Assembly: GCA_024685175.1 (NCBI GenBank)
Contig: JAIKWD010000007.1
Coordinates: 1-64,000 of the forward strand
Length of the DNA stretch: 64,000 bases
Source of the DNA: Bacteroidales bacterium
GTDB lineage: Bacteria; Bacteroidota; Bacteroidia; Bacteroidales; WCHB1-69
Reading direction: 5' to 3'
Position 1 is the first letter of the stretch, and every line of letters starts with the position of its first letter. The position numbers and the translations under genes are program-made. The notes beneath the pieces were generated by a model, which did no database searches, was not told where the DNA came from, and was given only the letters and a program-made list of their open reading frames with translations. Below are positions 37,024 through 47,142 of the stretch, in pieces.

Positions 37024-37429
37024 GATCGCCTCCTTCCTCATCCAAGACTTCCACTTCGGCAGTTTTATCTTCCTCGCCATAGAGGATGCGACTGAACTTA
37101 CGGATAAGCGGCCTTACAAAGAGTTTGTCCTTAAAGATCAGCACCACCGCAATAATCAGGATAAACACGCCACACACGATAATGTATGCCCATGCCGCAC
37201 TGGTGGCCTGCACTAGCCAGCTGATCAAGGCTGACGACAGGTAGATGAGCACCGCCAAGGCACACACCAAGACGATAAGCATGGACAAGATGACGGATAG
37301 CAATTTCGATGATTTTTCCATCAACTCCAATTTCAGAAGGTCATAACGCTGCGACAAATAGATCTTCATGTCTTTAATGGTCCTGTCGTTGCGCTCCGAC
37401 TTCCCGAATATTCTACTAAAGAAATCCAT
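37016..37429 (-). CDS. Phage holin / YqjE-like membrane protein
   Basis: IKDMKIYLSQRYDLLKLELMEKSSKLLSVILSMLIVLVCALAVLIYLSSALISWLV with two TM helices. Confidence 0.72.
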   Translation of the reverse strand: MDFFSRIFGKSERNDRTIKDMKIYLSQRYDLLKLELMEKSSKLLSVILSMLIVLVCALAVLIYLSSALISWLVQATSAAWAYIIVCGVFILIIAVVLIFKDKLFVRPLIRKFSRILYGEEDKTAEVEVLDEEGGDHE

Positions 37430-37437
37430 GTCCGCGA

Positions 37438-37671
37438 TTATTCTTGACTGTCATCATCAAACAACTCTTCATCTTCGGTCTCATCGGCCTCCGAAGGAGC
37501 ATCCTCACGCTGGCGTTTCAGTTTCTCTATCAATTTGTCTATCTCTTCTTTCGAAAGATTCTTTTTAATCTCTTGGCGAAGTTCCTTACCTTTTTCAGTG
37601 GTAAACAACAAGGTTACACCGGCAGCGGCTGCCGCGCCGGCCACAAATGCGAAAATTTCTGATGCTTTCAT
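37438..37671 (-). CDS. YtxH domain-containing protein
   Basis: MKASEIFAFVAGAAAAAGVTLLFTTEKGKELRQEIKKNL. Confidence 0.85.
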   Translation of the reverse strand: MKASEIFAFVAGAAAAAGVTLLFTTEKGKELRQEIKKNLSKEEIDKLIEKLKRQREDAPSEADETEDEELFDDDSQE

Positions 37672-37782
37672 TTTTGGATATATTAAAAGGTTTGTCGTTT
37701 GTCGTTAATGGTCAGTAGAGTAAAGGTGTTAGATTCTTTATCGGTTCATTGGTTTATTGGTTCATCATCAACCGCTTTGCTG

Positions 37783-39912
37783 TTATTTCTTTATGTCATC
37801 ATAACCTATACGTTCCACTTTCTCTATCTGATCTATTTTCTCCAAGGATTGCATAAGATTCGTCAAAGCACGAACACTCTGTATGTACAACATCAGGGTG
37901 CCAGTGAAGACATTGTTCTTTGTCTCAATATTAAGGGATCGAATATTAAGATCCATTTGGGAGGTCACGATGTCAATGATTTCCTTAATTATTCCTTTCC
38001 TATCGAAGCCTGTAATGCGTATGCCGGACAAGAACGCGATATGCTGACCTTTTTTCCACTTGGTCTTGATGATACGATTACCAAATTTGGACATTTGCTC
38101 TATAGCATAAGGGCAACTGGTCTGATGAACCACAATCTTATCGTCGGCCACTTGGAAACCCACCACTTGATCACCAGGGATTGGATTACAGCAATCTGCA
38201 ATGACATACTTGATAATATCATACTTTTCATCAAGCATGAACACGTTGGGCGTAGCGGTCAGTTGTTCGTCAATGAGTTCATCAAGAGTCTTGTTGGAAA
38301 TCTCTTCGGACACCTTCTGCTGGAACTCTTTGAGCTGTTCATCTTTTTTGTTCTGACCCCGAGCATCCAAAAGACGTTGCGCTTTTTCAGAACGAAGAAA
38401 ATCGCGAATGCTGCGCCGCGCCTTAGGCGTGCGCACAAACTCAAGCCATTCAAGCTTGGGTGACTGCCTTTTCGACGTGATGATCTCCACTTGATCACCA
38501 TTTTCAAGCACCTTATCTACGGGCACTATGTTATAGTTGACTTTGGCACCGATACAACCGTCTCCCAGCTTGGTATGAAGAGCATACGCCAAATCAAGAA
38601 CGCATGAGCCGGCAGGCAAGGTCTTCATGTCGCCCTTGGGGGTGAAGACATAGACCTCCTTAAGGCCAAGGTTTAGTTTTACTTCGTTGAGAAAGTCCAA
38701 GGCATCTGCATCCTTGCTGTTGAGGATTTCCCGCGTCTTGCGCAGCCAATCTTCCAAACGATTGTCCATTTCGCTATCCTGATCGGTCTCTCCTTCCTCT
38801 TTGTATTTGTAATGTGCTGCAAGACCTTTCTCTGCAATTTCGTCCATACGTTTGGAACGAATCTGCACCTCCACCCATTTGCCGGCTTTGCTCATGGCAG
38901 TCACATGCAAAGACTGATAACCATTGGCCTTCGGGTGCGTAAGGAAGTTGCGATCGCGTTTGGGATTCGTTTGATACAACAAACAGACAATCTTATAGAT
39001 ACGCCAACAAATTTCAAATTCCTCTTCTACTGGACTGTCAAAGACAAAACGAACGGCAAAGATGTCATAGATATCGTCAAAATTGACCTTCTTGCGCAGG
39101 ATTTTTTGATGAATGGAATAGATGGACTTCGTTCGTGACGACACCTCGGCGTGAATGTCATTGGCTTCCAGGGATTCCTTGATAGGCTTCACAAACTCGG
39201 CGATCAGCGCAGCACGCTCCTCTTCCGTCTCTTTCATTCTAGCCGCAATGGCATAGTAATCGGCCGGATCGGTATAGCGCATGGCATAGTCTTCCAATTC
39301 GCTCTTGATGGTGTACAAACCTAGTCTATGAGCAAATGGCACATAAAAATAAGAGGTCTCCGACGCAATCTTAAGCTGCTTCTCAGGAGGCATGGAGGCC
39401 AACGTCCGCATGTTGTGCAATCGGTCGGCCAACTTGATAAGTATTACACGCACATCCTTTGACATGGAGAGGAAAATCTTTCGGAAATTCTCTGCCTGAA
39501 TAGAGCTACTACGGTCGTCCAACACCAAGTCTTCAATCTTCGTAAGACCGTCTATGATTTCCGCCACCGCATCTCCGAACATGTCGCGCATGTCTTCCAA
39601 CGTGTATTCCGTGTCCTCCACGACATCGTGCAACAAAGCACAGACCACTGAAGTAGTACCGAGGTTCATCTCCTGGCAGCAGATCATAGCCACTGCAATG
39701 GGATGATAGATATACGGTTCGCCGCTCTTGCGACGAACACCGTTATGGGCATTAGTGGCCAAGACAAATGCCTTACGGATGAGCTTCCGATTCTCTTCGC
39801 TCGTCTTATGATAGAGCACGGTGAGCAATTCACGGTACTTCCGGACAATCATCTTGTTCTCTAATTCCTCGTCAGGAACATACTCGGTTATTGGTCCATG
39901 TTCAGTTTCCAT
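37783..39912 (-). CDS. RelA/SpoT bifunctional (p)ppGpp synthetase/hydrolase
   Basis: HD domain YIYHPIAVAMICCQ...ALLHDVVEDT; synthetase RFVFDSPVEEEFEICWRIYKIV; TGS VFTPKGDMKTLPAGSCVLDLAY; ACT C-terminus. Confidence 0.95.
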   Translation of the reverse strand: METEHGPITEYVPDEELENKMIVRKYRELLTVLYHKTSEENRKLIRKAFVLATNAHNGVRRKSGEPYIYHPIAVAMICCQEMNLGTTSVVCALLHDVVEDTEYTLEDMRDMFGDAVAEIIDGLTKIEDLVLDDRSSSIQAENFRKIFLSMSKDVRVILIKLADRLHNMRTLASMPPEKQLKIASETSYFYVPFAHRLGLYTIKSELEDYAMRYTDPADYYAIAARMKETEEERAALIAEFVKPIKESLEANDIHAEVSSRTKSIYSIHQKILRKKVNFDDIYDIFAVRFVFDSPVEEEFEICWRIYKIVCLLYQTNPKRDRNFLTHPKANGYQSLHVTAMSKAGKWVEVQIRSKRMDEIAEKGLAAHYKYKEEGETDQDSEMDNRLEDWLRKTREILNSKDADALDFLNEVKLNLGLKEVYVFTPKGDMKTLPAGSCVLDLAYALHTKLGDGCIGAKVNYNIVPVDKVLENGDQVEIITSKRQSPKLEWLEFVRTPKARRSIRDFLRSEKAQRLLDARGQNKKDEQLKEFQQKVSEEISNKTLDELIDEQLTATPNVFMLDEKYDIIKYVIADCCNPIPGDQVVGFQVADDKIVVHQTSCPYAIEQMSKFGNRIIKTKWKKGQHIAFLSGIRITGFDRKGIIKEIIDIVTSQMDLNIRSLNIETKNNVFTGTLMLYIQSVRALTNLMQSLEKIDQIEKVERIGYDDIKK

Positions 39913-39945
39913 ATAGATGGTTTGATTAGGTTCTGTAGAGATTGC

Positions 39946-41829
39946 TTATTGTTTGATCAATTTCTTAGAGACGGTTTGCACGCCGTCATTTAAGCGAAGC
40001 AAGTAGTATCCAGATGGTAGATCATTAATATTCAATGTATTAACACCTGGCTCAAGTAAGTGATTTTGAACTTGTCTGCCCGTCAAATCAAAGATTGCAC
40101 ATTGGATTTGAGGTTGTTCCGAACGCACAGACACATAGCATTGTCCGCTGGTGGGATTCGGGAATATAGAATAGGCGGATTGGGATACATGCAGATGCTC
40201 TTCGATACCGACAGTTGTAAGTGCTTTTAACACAGCCTGGTAAGCATTGATTTTGCCATAGCCGAAACGATTGACCCCCGCGCTTTGGGTGTAGTTGTCG
40301 TTAGTAGCCGTCTCATCAATAATACTACGTACCTGTTGCATGGTCAGGTACGGATTGGCTTGCAGCATCAGAGCCACCACACCAGCCACAAAAGGCGAAG
40401 ACATAGATGTTCCCGACAAAGAAACAAATCTATACGTGCGTCCATTAAAGGAAACCGAGCCGTTGTATGTGCCCGAATATGAATTCGTGTAGGAAGAAAG
40501 GGCTGCCGTCACATTCTTCCCAGGGGCGGAGATTTCCGGCTTCAAAACTTCATGGAAGCCGGGACCGGAGCTGGAGAAGTCTGCTATGTTACCACCAAAG
40601 ACAGCGCCAGCCGGGTTTTGACTTTTTGCCTGATGGGCAGCCACGCAAATAATTTCGTCTATGTTGCCTGGAGTGCTCACTCCATATTCAATATCGCCCG
40701 CTATCCAATCAGGATGAGCGGCAGGCGTGAGGAAGTCAGCGCCCCAGTTGCCGTATGCTTTAGTGATCTCAGCCACATTCCATGCGTGGAACATACCTTG
40801 ACTTGCCGTGACTGCCAAGCCAAATTTGTATTTGGTGACTTTTTTCACGCGGAGTCTGACAGAAGGTGCCTGGTTGTATTCATTAGTGGCGTGGATTTCG
40901 TAGTTGTAAAGAAGCGTGTCGCCATTAACCACGATGAATGTGTCCACATAACCGTCATTGCCAGTGGTTAGGACAAACGGGGTGGATGCGATAATGTTGA
41001 AAGAGTTATCCATGATATTCATCGAGAAAGCGAACGGACTGTTGGCAGAATTGGTCATCGAGATGGACGAGCCCCAGAGATTACTCGAATTATAAGGGAA
41101 ATCAAACTGGGTACGCATCGTGTCATTGGCGTTTTGAGAGAAGTCATACTTGAGGTGGAAGTTGACATCGCCATTATTGCCGGCGGAGGTCACAAAAACA
41201 ACACCAAGATCGGTGAGACGTTTCACTTCGTTGGCCAACACACCTGTACCGTCCATGTTATCCAGGATATACACACCCCAACTCATGCTGATGACTAGAC
41301 GTTTGCCTTCAGCTTGGGCCACGTTATACATCCAGTTCCAAGCATCGATGACTGCCTGATCGGTCAGGTCGAGTGTAGCGAACAGAAACTGGACTCCGGG
41401 AGCCACGCCCTTATAGGCCGTACCCGCGCCTGCGCCTCCCGCTATGGATGCGCAATGGGTGCCGTGATAAGCATAGTCGTAAAAATTAATCGTGTCACAA
41501 TGGGCATTGAGGAGCTCTTCCGGTCCTACATATTCCGTACCGTAGTTGAAGCCCGCCGGAGCCGGACCGGATGTTTTGAACTGATCCCAGGCACGTAGGA
41601 CACGATAGTTTATCATATTCGTATCGTAGAACACTGGATGGGTATAGTCAAAGCCCCAGTCGGTAAGACCAATGATCACACCTTCGCCGTCAAAGCCTTG
41701 GGGTAAGCCCGTCCCGGCCCATACACTATCCACATGTCCGTCCACCACGGCATTCTTTAGCCATACTTGACCTGAGACTATGGATATACAGGCCATCATT
41801 ATCGAAAGGATAAATACTTTTTTCATCAT
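39946..41829 (-). CDS. S8 family serine peptidase with T9SS C-terminal sorting domain
   Basis: VIIGLTDWGFDYTHP; YHGTHCASIAGGAG; LSGTSMSSPFVAGVVALM; C-terminal SIFPNPTSGQCYVSV...GYYLLRLNDGVQTVSKKLIKQ. Confidence 0.94.
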   Translation of the reverse strand: MMKKVFILSIMMACISIVSGQVWLKNAVVDGHVDSVWAGTGLPQGFDGEGVIIGLTDWGFDYTHPVFYDTNMINYRVLRAWDQFKTSGPAPAGFNYGTEYVGPEELLNAHCDTINFYDYAYHGTHCASIAGGAGAGTAYKGVAPGVQFLFATLDLTDQAVIDAWNWMYNVAQAEGKRLVISMSWGVYILDNMDGTGVLANEVKRLTDLGVVFVTSAGNNGDVNFHLKYDFSQNANDTMRTQFDFPYNSSNLWGSSISMTNSANSPFAFSMNIMDNSFNIIASTPFVLTTGNDGYVDTFIVVNGDTLLYNYEIHATNEYNQAPSVRLRVKKVTKYKFGLAVTASQGMFHAWNVAEITKAYGNWGADFLTPAAHPDWIAGDIEYGVSTPGNIDEIICVAAHQAKSQNPAGAVFGGNIADFSSSGPGFHEVLKPEISAPGKNVTAALSSYTNSYSGTYNGSVSFNGRTYRFVSLSGTSMSSPFVAGVVALMLQANPYLTMQQVRSIIDETATNDNYTQSAGVNRFGYGKINAYQAVLKALTTVGIEEHLHVSQSAYSIFPNPTSGQCYVSVRSEQPQIQCAIFDLTGRQVQNHLLEPGVNTLNINDLPSGYYLLRLNDGVQTVSKKLIKQ

Positions 41830-41856
41830 CGTAATATTAATTCAAGTAATTGTTTT

Positions 41857-42545
41857 TCAATCTCTTATTCTAAAATTCAACTCCTTGAGAAAATCCGCCA
41901 GTTTAGGATTTTGCTCCATCATATTCTCCACTTTATCTTCAGCGCTGTAGATGATTTTTTTCGTCTCCATATTATCATTGATAACAATCTCAATATCATC
42001 TACATTGATTTTGAAGTGACTCCTCCAGTATTCAAGTATAGCGCGTTTGCGCATCTCGTATTGCTCTTTTTGAAAATCATTGAGCACTTCAACCTTGATA
42101 ACACCATCTTCAAAAGCAGGGGCCTGATCCTTTAAAGGGTGGTAAATCATGTGCACGCTGGAGAAAATCTCCTCAAACATGGTGCGCCAACAGGTTTCAA
42201 AGTCTTCATTCTGTGTCTCAGCAGCAACAGCATCCTTTGGTTTAGGTTCTTCCGGAATAGTATCTTCGAGTTTGGGTACAATCGCCGGTTCTTCATTAGG
42301 AGTTTCGACGGGTTCCTGCTTCACTTCCTGCACCGGTTCAGGGTTCTGAGCAGGCCTCTGTGCTCTCGGTTCAAGGACCTCCTTAATAGACGGAATGTTC
42401 CGAATGGGAGGAGGGCCAGGATTTACGAATATCTGGCTGGAGACTTGCGGCTTATCGGATCGAGTTACGGCTTCCGTATCTGTTTCCGTGGTGGATGCCG
42501 TTCCACCCTCTGGGTTATTTACGCTCCTGCGATTGCCTCGCTTTT
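41857..42545 (-). CDS. dnaX: DNA polymerase III subunit gamma/tau, C-terminal (tau-specific) part in a shifted frame
   Basis: Continues the dnaX N-terminal ORF only after a one-base frame change at the A6 run 42542-42547: YKKRGNRRSVNNPEGGTAS... Confidence 0.7.
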
Positions 42546-43642
42546 TTATAGACGTAATTGGCATTAATCTGCATGAGGCACAGCTCCACCGATAGTCGCT
42601 TGTTATTAGCCATCTTATAGTTAAAATCGCATTGGTTGGCAAGCTCCATAGCTCTCAACAACAACATCTTGTCCACTTTCTGAGACTGTGCAAGCAATCG
42701 GTTCCTGATGTCATCCGAAGTCTCTAGCAACTGCACAGTATCCGGGGTTTTCGCCATTAGCAGATTGCGGAAATGGGCGGCGAGTCCAGCTATAAAATGC
42801 TGAGCCTCAAATCCTTTAGCAACGATATCATCGAACAGCAGAAGCGCCGGAGCGACCTCATCGCTGAAAAGACAATCGGTAATCTTGAAGTAGTTGTCGA
42901 CATCCAGCACGTTAAGGTTTTCGATCGTGGCCTTATACGTGATATTTTTGCCGGAGAAACTAACAATCTGGTCAAAGATGGAAAGGGCGTCACGAAGAGC
43001 TCCGTCGGCCTTCTCGGCCACCACGCGCAAGGCTTCTTCTTCGGCGGTAACACCTTCTTGCTTAGCCACATATTGCAGATGCTTTACAATGTCCCTTTCG
43101 TGGATGCGCTTAAAATCATACACTTGACAACGCGATAAAATCGTGGGGATGATTTTGTGCTTCTCCGTTGTGGCCATGATGAATTTGGCATACGCAGGCG
43201 GTTCCTCAAGTGTTTTGAGGAAAGCATTGAAGGCGGCACCTGAGAGCATGTGAACCTCATCGATGATGTAGACTTTATATTTGGCACCTTGTGGTGGAAT
43301 ATGAACCTGTTCCACGAGCGCACGGATATCTTCCACGGAGTTATTAGAGGCGGCGTCGAGTTCAAAGACATTGAAGGACGCGGAATTGTTGAACGCCTTG
43401 CAGGACTCGCACTCATTGCAGGGCTCATGGTCGGGTGTGGGATTCTGGCAGTTCAGGGCCTTGGCAAAAATACGAGCGCAAGTGGTCTTGCCCACTCCAC
43501 GAGGTCCACAAAACAGGAAGGCCTGCGCCACCTGACCCGTCTGAATGGCATTCTTAAGGGTGGAGGTGATGGCCTCCTGACCCACCACGGAACTGAACGT
43601 AGTAGGCCTATATTTTCGAGCGGAAACGATAAAATTGTCCAT
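42515..43642 (-). CDS. dnaX: DNA polymerase III subunit gamma/tau, N-terminal ATPase part
   Basis: MDNFIVSARKYRPTTFSSVVGQEAITSTLKNAI; FCGPRGVGKTTCARIFAKALNC; zinc cysteines; HMLSGAAFNAFLKTLEEPP. Confidence 0.95.
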   Translation of the reverse strand: MDNFIVSARKYRPTTFSSVVGQEAITSTLKNAIQTGQVAQAFLFCGPRGVGKTTCARIFAKALNCQNPTPDHEPCNECESCKAFNNSASFNVFELDAASNNSVEDIRALVEQVHIPPQGAKYKVYIIDEVHMLSGAAFNAFLKTLEEPPAYAKFIMATTEKHKIIPTILSRCQVYDFKRIHERDIVKHLQYVAKQEGVTAEEEALRVVAEKADGALRDALSIFDQIVSFSGKNITYKATIENLNVLDVDNYFKITDCLFSDEVAPALLLFDDIVAKGFEAQHFIAGLAAHFRNLLMAKTPDTVQLLETSDDIRNRLLAQSQKVDKMLLLRAMELANQCDFNYKMANNKRLSVELCLMQINANYVYKKARQSQERK

Positions 43643-43725
43643 ACTTATCCAATTAAAAATACGAGCTGCAAATATACAAAAAAAGGGCGGCGTCCGCATT
43701 ATGTATTAAGGTTTAAAATTTTTTA

Positions 43726-43733
43726 TATCTTTG
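43726..43733 (+). promoter_or_regulatory. -7 element TATCTTTG upstream of bamD run
   Basis: TAnnTTTG match 16 nt before ATG 43750. Confidence 0.55.
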
Positions 43734-43749
43734 CGCGTTTTGAATTATT

Positions 43750-44667
43750 ATGGTAAAGAAGGGTTTTAAATTATTGATACTGATAATGTTAGCCACTTCT
43801 GCGGGGCTCTATGCAGCTGATTTTTCCGCAGGAGAATACGATATTTTCCCGGAATCCACCGCCGTAAAGGACACGATGCCGCGAAAAGCGAAGCCGCATA
43901 AGAGTCGTGTCACTCGAACGAGCAAGAAGGTCACCTTTGAGAATTTCGACCAGCAATATGAGCGGGCTATGCGTTACTACAAGAACGAACAATATCTCTC
44001 CGCCGCCGGCCTTTTCGAAGACCTCTACCCTCTTTCGCTAGGTACTCCCCGCGCCGACACCATCCTCTACTTGTTTGCCTATTGTTACTACATGAATGCC
44101 GACTACGACATGGCCGCCTTCCATTTCCGCGACTACGTGCGACGCTATCCCAACTCGGAACGCACCGAAGATGCCTTCTACTATGGCACTTCCGCCATAT
44201 ACAAGACCAGCCCCGATTACTCCCTCGACCAGTCCAACACCGAGTACGCCATTGAGCAGATCAAGGCTTTCATCCAAGCCTATCCTGACAACTCCCACAT
44301 CGAAGAATGCAACGTGATGTTGGATGCGCTTCGCCTAAAGCTTGCCCGCAAGGATTTGGAAGTCCTCATACTTTATTACAACACTGATCATTACGAGGCT
44401 TGTCAAATCGCCGCCAAAAACTTTTTTAACGAATATTCCTATTCCCCTTTGATGCCAGAAGCCATTTACTACCTGGTTCTCAACAATTTGGAGTTTGCCA
44501 AAAAAAGTGTCGAGCGAAAAAAAGAGGAACGTTACAAAGCTTGCCTCGATGCTTGCAACCGTCTGTTGCTAAACTACGGCGAGACTCAATACACCAAAGA
44601 AGTGGAGAGGATTTCTCATGAAGTAGAAAAACAATTATCGAAATATAACAAGAAAAACAATAATTAA
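43750..44667 (+). CDS. bamD: Outer membrane protein assembly factor BamD
   Basis: YERAMRYYKNEQYLSAAGLFEDLYPLSLGTPRADTILYLFAYCYYMNADYDMAAFHFRDYVRRYPNSERTEDAFYY TPR pattern. Confidence 0.9.
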   Translation: MVKKGFKLLILIMLATSAGLYAADFSAGEYDIFPESTAVKDTMPRKAKPHKSRVTRTSKKVTFENFDQQYERAMRYYKNEQYLSAAGLFEDLYPLSLGTPRADTILYLFAYCYYMNADYDMAAFHFRDYVRRYPNSERTEDAFYYGTSAIYKTSPDYSLDQSNTEYAIEQIKAFIQAYPDNSHIEECNVMLDALRLKLARKDLEVLILYYNTDHYEACQIAAKNFFNEYSYSPLMPEAIYYLVLNNLEFAKKSVERKKEERYKACLDACNRLLLNYGETQYTKEVERISHEVEKQLSKYNKKNNN

Positions 44668-44676
44668 AGAAAAGAA

Positions 44677-45009
44677 ATGAAAGCTGCAGATTACAAGAAA
44701 CTTAAAATCGACCTTTTCGCAAAGACCAAGGACATTAGACAATACGACAAAGTGACTGGCAATTTTTACAAGAGCATTGTCATCATGTCCAAGCGTGCTG
44801 ACCAGATTGCTTCCGATTTGAAGCAAGAATTTCAAGAGACCTCTTTGCAATACGCTTCCAACTCCGACACTTTGGAAGAGGTGTTCGAGAACCGCGAGCA
44901 GATAGAATTGTCCAGATTCTACGAGCAATTGCCGAAGCCCACCCAACTGGCCATGTACGAATTCGAAAACGACCAAGTCTATTTCAAAGATCCAGAACAA
45001 GACGCTTAA
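44677..45009 (+). CDS. rpoZ: DNA-directed RNA polymerase subunit omega (Bacteroidetes type)
   Basis: GNFYKSIVIMSKRADQIASDLKQE; located between bamD and coaBC. Confidence 0.8.
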   Translation: MKAADYKKLKIDLFAKTKDIRQYDKVTGNFYKSIVIMSKRADQIASDLKQEFQETSLQYASNSDTLEEVFENREQIELSRFYEQLPKPTQLAMYEFENDQVYFKDPEQDA

Positions 45010-45021
45010 TCACAAGTAATT

Positions 45022-46218
45022 ATGGCCGGAAAGCATATCGTCATCGGCATCACAGGAGGTATAGCAGCCTACAAGTCGCTGTTCCTGATCCGTTTGTTCA
45101 AAAGCAACGGGTATGAGGTTCGTGTCGTTGCCACGCAACATGCCATGGAATTTGTGACCAGGCTCACCATAGAGACCTTGTCGCAAAACAAGTTATACAC
45201 TGACATGTTCGACACGAGCGAGCCTCGCGACGTGCATCATATCAGCCTTGCCGAATGGGCAGACTGCGTAATAGTAGCGCCCGCCACAGCGAATATCATC
45301 GGCAAATATGCGCACGCCATCGCCGATGATGCCCTGTCAACAATGCTTTTGGCCACAAAATGTCCGGTCTTCTTCGCTCCTGCTATGAACGATCGCATGT
45401 TTGAGGAGCCGACCGTTCAGCACAACATCGAGTTGTTGAAACAAAAAGGCTGCCACATCATCGCTCCCGCCAGTGGGTTTCTCGCCTGCGGAAGCACCGG
45501 TACCGGCCGCATGGAAGAGCCAGACAAGATCTTTGCATGGGTACACCAGTTTTTCACCAAAGACTTGCGACTCAAAGGCAAGAACGTGATGATCACGGCT
45601 GGTCCCACCTACGAACCTATTGATCCCGTACGCTTCATCGGCAACCACTCTTCAGGGTTAATGGGCTTCTGTTTGGCTGAAGAAGCCGCCGAAGAAGGTG
45701 CCGACGTCACCCTTGTCACCGGCCCCACCCAATTGACTTGCAGCCACCCCAACATCCACCGCGTGGACGTGACTACCGCCGAAGAGATGTTCCAACAATG
45801 CATGCAGATTGCCGACCAACAAGACATTATGATCATGTCTGCTGCCGTGGCCGACTATACGCCACTGGAAACAGCTCCGGAGAAAATCAAGAAAGACAAC
45901 GACGAACTCAGCCTCCGTCTCAAGAAGACCCACGATATTCTTTCCACCATCGGGCACCAGAAGCGCGACGACCAACTGCTGATCGGATTCGCCCTCGAGA
46001 CTGAAAATGAAATAGAGAACGCCACCAAAAAGCTGCATACTAAAAACGCAGACATCATCGTTCTTAACTCACTTCGCGACAAAGGCGCCGGATTCCGCAC
46101 ATCCACCAACAAGGTCAGGATGATCACCAAAGACGGACAGACCTTTGAGAGCGAGCTGAAAGACAAGCATGCCATCGCTCGGGATATCCTGGACTTGGCC
46201 TGCCAGATCAACCACTAA
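45022..46218 (+). CDS. coaBC: Bifunctional phosphopantothenoylcysteine decarboxylase / phosphopantothenate--cysteine ligase
   Basis: IVIGITGGIAAYKSLFLIRLFK; APAMNDRMFE; GPTYEPIDPVRFIGNHSSGLMG; DIIVLNSLRDKGAGF. Confidence 0.96.
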   Translation: MAGKHIVIGITGGIAAYKSLFLIRLFKSNGYEVRVVATQHAMEFVTRLTIETLSQNKLYTDMFDTSEPRDVHHISLAEWADCVIVAPATANIIGKYAHAIADDALSTMLLATKCPVFFAPAMNDRMFEEPTVQHNIELLKQKGCHIIAPASGFLACGSTGTGRMEEPDKIFAWVHQFFTKDLRLKGKNVMITAGPTYEPIDPVRFIGNHSSGLMGFCLAEEAAEEGADVTLVTGPTQLTCSHPNIHRVDVTTAEEMFQQCMQIADQQDIMIMSAAVADYTPLETAPEKIKKDNDELSLRLKKTHDILSTIGHQKRDDQLLIGFALETENEIENATKKLHTKNADIIVLNSLRDKGAGFRTSTNKVRMITKDGQTFESELKDKHAIARDILDLACQINH

Positions 46219-46232
46219 AACTAAGCCCAACA

Positions 46233-47141
46233 ATGAAAAGACTCTGCATAATCCTATTCCTGTCATTGCTCTGCGGCGGCCTTTTCGCCCAAGATTTCCA
46301 GTGCCAGGTCTCCGTCAACGCGAACCAAGTGACCGGCGGAGTCAACCAACAAAGATACAACGACCTTCAACAGAAGATCTACCAATTCATCCATGAAAGA
46401 AAGTGGTGTCAATACAATTTGAAGACCTCCGAACGCATCGAATGCGCGCTGCAAATCAACCTCACAGAGGTGAGCGGTGACGTTTACAAAGGCACCATGA
46501 CCATCTTGCTGCAACGTCCTGTGTACAAGGCCAGCTACAAGACCACCCTGTTGAACTTCCAAGACAAGCACATCCAATTCACTTACGCGGAAGGCGATCC
46601 TTTGGAGTACTCCGAGAACGCCAACCTCAACCAGTTTACGGCACTCATCGCCTATTACCTCAATCTCTTCTTGGCGGTTGAATTCGACAGCTTCAGCCAG
46701 AACGGCGGTGCACCTTACTTTAACAACTGCCAATCCATCGTCAACTTCAACCAAAACGCCAAGGAAAAGGGTTGGTCGGTGGCCGATAACGGACAGAGCA
46801 ATCGGTATTGGATCATGGAGAACTTCACCAATAGCACATACAGCAAGTTGCACGATTTCTATTACCAATATCATCGATTGGGACTTGATGTCATGAGCGA
46901 AACCCCAGATGCCGGCCGCGCCGTCATCCTTGAAAGCTTACGGTTACTCCAACAGGTAAATTCACAGAAGTCCAGCTTGGCCATGATCAAGGTGATTGCT
47001 TCCACCAAATGCGATGAGATCGTCAACATCTTCAAGGAGGGTATGCCCAGCGAGAAGACTCAGGTCATCAATATCATGAAGCAAATCGACCCGACCAATT
47101 CTTCCCGTTACGACGCCATCAATTCCACCACTGGAAAATAA
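46233..47141 (+). CDS. DUF4835 family protein
   Basis: Signal peptide; FQCQVSVNANQVTGGVNQQRYNDLQQKIYQFIHERKWCQYNLKTSERIECALQINL. Confidence 0.85.
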   Translation: MKRLCIILFLSLLCGGLFAQDFQCQVSVNANQVTGGVNQQRYNDLQQKIYQFIHERKWCQYNLKTSERIECALQINLTEVSGDVYKGTMTILLQRPVYKASYKTTLLNFQDKHIQFTYAEGDPLEYSENANLNQFTALIAYYLNLFLAVEFDSFSQNGGAPYFNNCQSIVNFNQNAKEKGWSVADNGQSNRYWIMENFTNSTYSKLHDFYYQYHRLGLDVMSETPDAGRAVILESLRLLQQVNSQKSSLAMIKVIASTKCDEIVNIFKEGMPSEKTQVINIMKQIDPTNSSRYDAINSTTGK

Positions 47142-47142
47142 T

